Origin: Pandoraea sp. ASV26
GTDB taxonomy: Bacteria > Pseudomonadota > Gammaproteobacteria > Burkholderiales > Burkholderiaceae
Assembly: GCF_016428915.1 (NCBI RefSeq)
Contig: NZ_JAELTP010000057.1
Location: forward strand, 1 to 37,043
Length of the DNA: 37,043 nt
Direction: 5' to 3'
Under the pieces are notes generated by a model. That model was not told the origin of the DNA, did not search any database, and saw only the letters and a program-made list of their open reading frames with translations. The position numbers and the translations under genes were made by a program. This document shows, piece by piece, positions 34,763-37,043 of the stretch (positions within the stretch are counted from its first letter, which is position 1; each line of letters begins with the position of its first letter).

Positions 34763-37043
34763 ATGACGAGCACCCAAGCGACTCCCGCCCCCGCCTCCAC
34801 CGCACCGATGACGCCGATGATGCAGCAGTACACGCGCATCAAGGCCGAGCATCCGAACATGCTCGTCTTCTATCGCATGGGCGATTTCTACGAACTGTTC
34901 CATGACGATGCGGCCAAGGCGGCACGCCTGCTCGACCTCACGCTCACCGCGCGCGGCCAGTCCGGCGGCCAGCCGATCCGCATGGCCGGTGTGCCGCATC
35001 ACGCCGTGGAGCAATATCTCGGCAAGCTGGTCAAGCTCGGCGAGTCGGTCGCGATCTGCGAGCAGATCGGCGACCCGGCGACCTCGAAGGGGCCGGTCGA
35101 GCGCAAGGTCGTGCGCATCGTCACGCCCGGCACGCTCACCGACGCCGCCCTGCTCAGCGACAAGGTCGATCAGTATCTGCTCGCCGTGCAGATGCCTCCG
35201 GCGCGGCGCGCCAGCGAGCGCGTCGCCGGCCTCGCATGGTTGTCGCTCGCCAGCGGCGAACTTCGCCTCATGGAAGTGGCCGCCGACAAGCTGCCGCGTG
35301 AGCTGGAGCGCATCCGTCCGGCCGAAACGCTCGTGCCGGATAGCGCTCTCGAAGCCTTCGACGGCTTGTCTCTCGGCACTACCACGCGCGTGCCCGACTG
35401 GCATTTCGACACCGCCGCCGGCACGCAGCGTCTGCGCGATCAACTGGGTGTGGCCAGTCTGACGGCCTTCGGCTGTGACGGCCTGAACCCCGCGCTGGGT
35501 GCGGCCGGTGCCCTGTTGCAGTACGCAGCCGCCACGCAGGGCCAGTCGCTGCGCCATGTGCAAAGTCTGAACGTGGAGCGGGAAGCGGCCTATATTGGCC
35601 TGGACGCTGCCACGCGACGCAATCTGGAACTGACCGAGACGCTGCGCGGCACCGAATCGCCCACGCTGCTCTCACTGCTCGACACCTGCGGCACCACGAT
35701 GGGCAGCCGTCTGTTGCGCCATTGGCTGCATCACCCGATGCGCGATCAACAGGTGCCGCAGTCGCGCCACCTGGCCATTGCGACGCTGCTCGAAGGACCG
35801 GGCACATGGCGTGCGCTGAACAGCGAATTGCGGCACGTGGCGGACGTCGAACGGATTACCGCACGTCTGGCATTGCTCACGGCGCGTCCGCGCGATTTGT
35901 CGAGCCTGCGCGACGCCCTGCGCCGTCTGCCTGAACTGCACACTACGCTGCGCGCCGTGGAAGCGCGCTCGCCGCTGCTGGCCATGCTGCACGAGGACCT
36001 CGCCATTCCCGACGCCGCACTCGCCCTGCTCAGCCGCGCCGTGGCGGAAGAACCGGCCGCCATGGTGCGCGACGGCGGTGTCATCGCACGCGGTTACGAC
36101 GCCGATCTCGACGAGTTGCGCGACATCTCGGAGAACTGCGGGCAGTTCCTCGTCGATCTGGAAACGCGCGAGCGCGCGCGCACCGGCATCAACAACCTGC
36201 GCGTCGAGTTCAACAAGGTGCACGGCTTCTACATCGAAGTCACGCGCGGCCAGACCGACAAGGTGCCCGATGACTATCGTCGCCGCCAGACGCTCAAGAA
36301 TGCCGAGCGTTACATCACACCGGAACTGAAGACGTTCGAAGACAAAGCGCTGTCTGCGCAGGAGCGTTCGCTCGCGCGAGAAAAAGTGTTGTACGACGCG
36401 CTGCTGCAAAACCTGCTGCCGCACATCAGCGAATTCAAACGCATTGCGCAGGCGCTCGCGCAGTTGGACGTGCTCGCCGCGCTGGCCGAGCGCGCCGAGA
36501 CACTGGGCTGGGTGAAGCCCGAGTTGGTCGAAGATCGCGTGGTCGACATTCGTCAGGGCCGCCACCCGGTCGTCGAGCAACAGGTGGAGCGCTTCATCGC
36601 CAACGATTGCTCGCTGGGCGACGCCCGCCGCCTGCTGCTCATCACCGGCCCGAACATGGGCGGTAAGTCGACGTTCATGCGTCAGACCGCGCTGATTGCG
36701 CTGCTCGCTTACGTTGGCTGCTACGTGCCCGCAGAGGCCGTGCGACTCGGACCGCTCGACGCCATCTTCACGCGTATCGGCGCGTCGGACGACCTCGCGG
36801 GCGGGCGCTCGACGTTCATGGTCGAGATGACCGAATCGGCGGCGATTCTGCATACGGCGACCGATCAGAGCCTCGTGCTGATGGACGAAATCGGACGGGG
36901 CACGTCGACGTTCGACGGTCTTGCACTTGCCTGGGCGATTGCAAGGCATCTGCTGGGTCACAACCGCTGCTACACCTTGTTCGCCACGCACTATTTCGAA
37001 CTGACGCAACTTCCCGACGAGTTCCCGCAATGCGCGAACGTGC
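34763..37043 (+). CDS. mutS: DNA mismatch repair protein MutS (3' end cut by window)
   Basis: The first 760 residues of a protein usually near 880 in this group. The mismatch-recognition motif is F42-Y43-E44 in RMGDFYELF, preceded by a variable Thr/Ala/Pro-rich leader. The connector, core and clamp regions follow ([28 protein letters not shown]). The ATPase has Walker [10 protein letters not shown] at 629-637, the signature loop [11 protein letters not shown], and Walker [17 protein letters not shown] with D708 and E709. The frame remains open at the window edge; only the end of the ATPase domain and the C-terminal dimer/clamp-binding region are missing. ATG 34763 lacks a clear ribosome binding site, and an in-frame ATG at residue 16 is an alternative. 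Confidence 0.97.
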   Translation, partial: MTSTQATPAPASTAPMTPMMQQYTRIKAEHPNMLVFYRMGDFYELFHDDAAKAARLLDLTLTARGQSGGQPIRMAGVPHHAVEQYLGKLVKLGESVAICEQIGDPATSKGPVERKVVRIVTPGTLTDAALLSDKVDQYLLAVQMPPARRASERVAGLAWLSLASGELRLMEVAADKLPRELERIRPAETLVPDSALEAFDGLSLGTTTRVPDWHFDTAAGTQRLRDQLGVASLTAFGCDGLNPALGAAGALLQYAAATQGQSLRHVQSLNVEREAAYIGLDAATRRNLELTETLRGTESPTLLSLLDTCGTTMGSRLLRHWLHHPMRDQQVPQSRHLAIATLLEGPGTWRALNSELRHVADVERITARLALLTARPRDLSSLRDALRRLPELHTTLRAVEARSPLLAMLHEDLAIPDAALALLSRAVAEEPAAMVRDGGVIARGYDADLDELRDISENCGQFLVDLETRERARTGINNLRVEFNKVHGFYIEVTRGQTDKVPDDYRRRQTLKNAERYITPELKTFEDKALSAQERSLAREKVLYDALLQNLLPHISEFKRIAQALAQLDVLAALAERAETLGWVKPELVEDRVVDIRQGRHPVVEQQVERFIANDCSLGDARRLLLITGPNMGGKSTFMRQTALIALLAYVGCYVPAEAVRLGPLDAIFTRIGASDDLAGGRSTFMVEMTESAAILHTATDQSLVLMDEIGRGTSTFDGLALAWAIARHLLGHNRCYTLFATHYFELTQLPDEFPQCANV

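Noticed and set aside
32281-34905. A plus-strand open frame of 874 codons opposite the diguanylate cyclase and entering mutS
   Set aside because: Same codon-bias artefact: Arg/His-rich, no motif, and in conflict with two well-supported genes.

Overview
The window is 37 kb of high-GC chromosomal DNA from a betaproteobacterium, most likely a Burkholderiaceae member such as Pandoraea or a close relative. That placement is an inference from three things: the gene order tpiA-secG-tRNA-Leu-nuoA..N-DUF2818-NUDIX-DUF1178, the separate nuoC and nuoD genes, and the protein character. I see no insertion sequence, phage, CRISPR array, integrase or clear foreign segment. The window reads as conserved core genome plus a small acyl-CoA metabolism cluster.

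Left part (1-12.7 kb). An M14 carboxypeptidase gene runs off the left edge. Next come yaaA and, facing away from it, an orphan PIN-domain protein. A PLP aminotransferase and a glutathione S-transferase converge on a bidirectional terminator. A plus-strand group follows: a PaaH-type hydroxyacyl-CoA dehydrogenase, a PaaG-like enoyl-CoA hydratase/isomerase, a histidine phosphatase, an APH-like kinase, an acyl-CoA dehydrogenase and a second glutathione transferase. The kinase/dehydrogenase pair matches the two halves of eukaryotic ACAD10/11. A perfect 12-bp TetR-type palindrome lies in front of the group. A YegP-like DUF1508 gene then converges on minus-strand genes for a MaoC dehydratase, DUF1178 and a NUDIX hydrolase.

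Central part (13.4-31.4 kb, all minus strand). From upstream to downstream this holds a quinone oxidoreductase, tpiA, secG, tRNA-Leu(GAG), then nuoA to nuoN (all 14 complex I subunits as separate genes), and a DUF2818 membrane protein closed by a strong terminator. The genes are mostly tightly packed. The exception is a 170-bp nuoD-nuoE spacer that holds a terminator-like hairpin and a second, long inverted repeat. NuoG lacks the cysteines of the extra N7 cluster, and NuoL carries a His/Asp/Glu-rich loop.

Right part (31.4-37 kb). A gene-poor stretch with a 10-bp tandem repeat is followed by a small LuxR-type HTH protein and a membrane-bound diguanylate cyclase (Cache-HAMP-PAS-GGDEF, with intact active and inhibitory sites). 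mutS diverges from the cyclase and is cut by the right edge.

I did not find a convincing previously undescribed multi-gene system. The observations most worth a second look are the punctuated nuoD-nuoE junction, the secG-tRNA-nuo junction with no evident nuo promoter, the acyl-CoA/kinase cluster with its palindrome, and the small genes of unknown function attached to the nuo operon.
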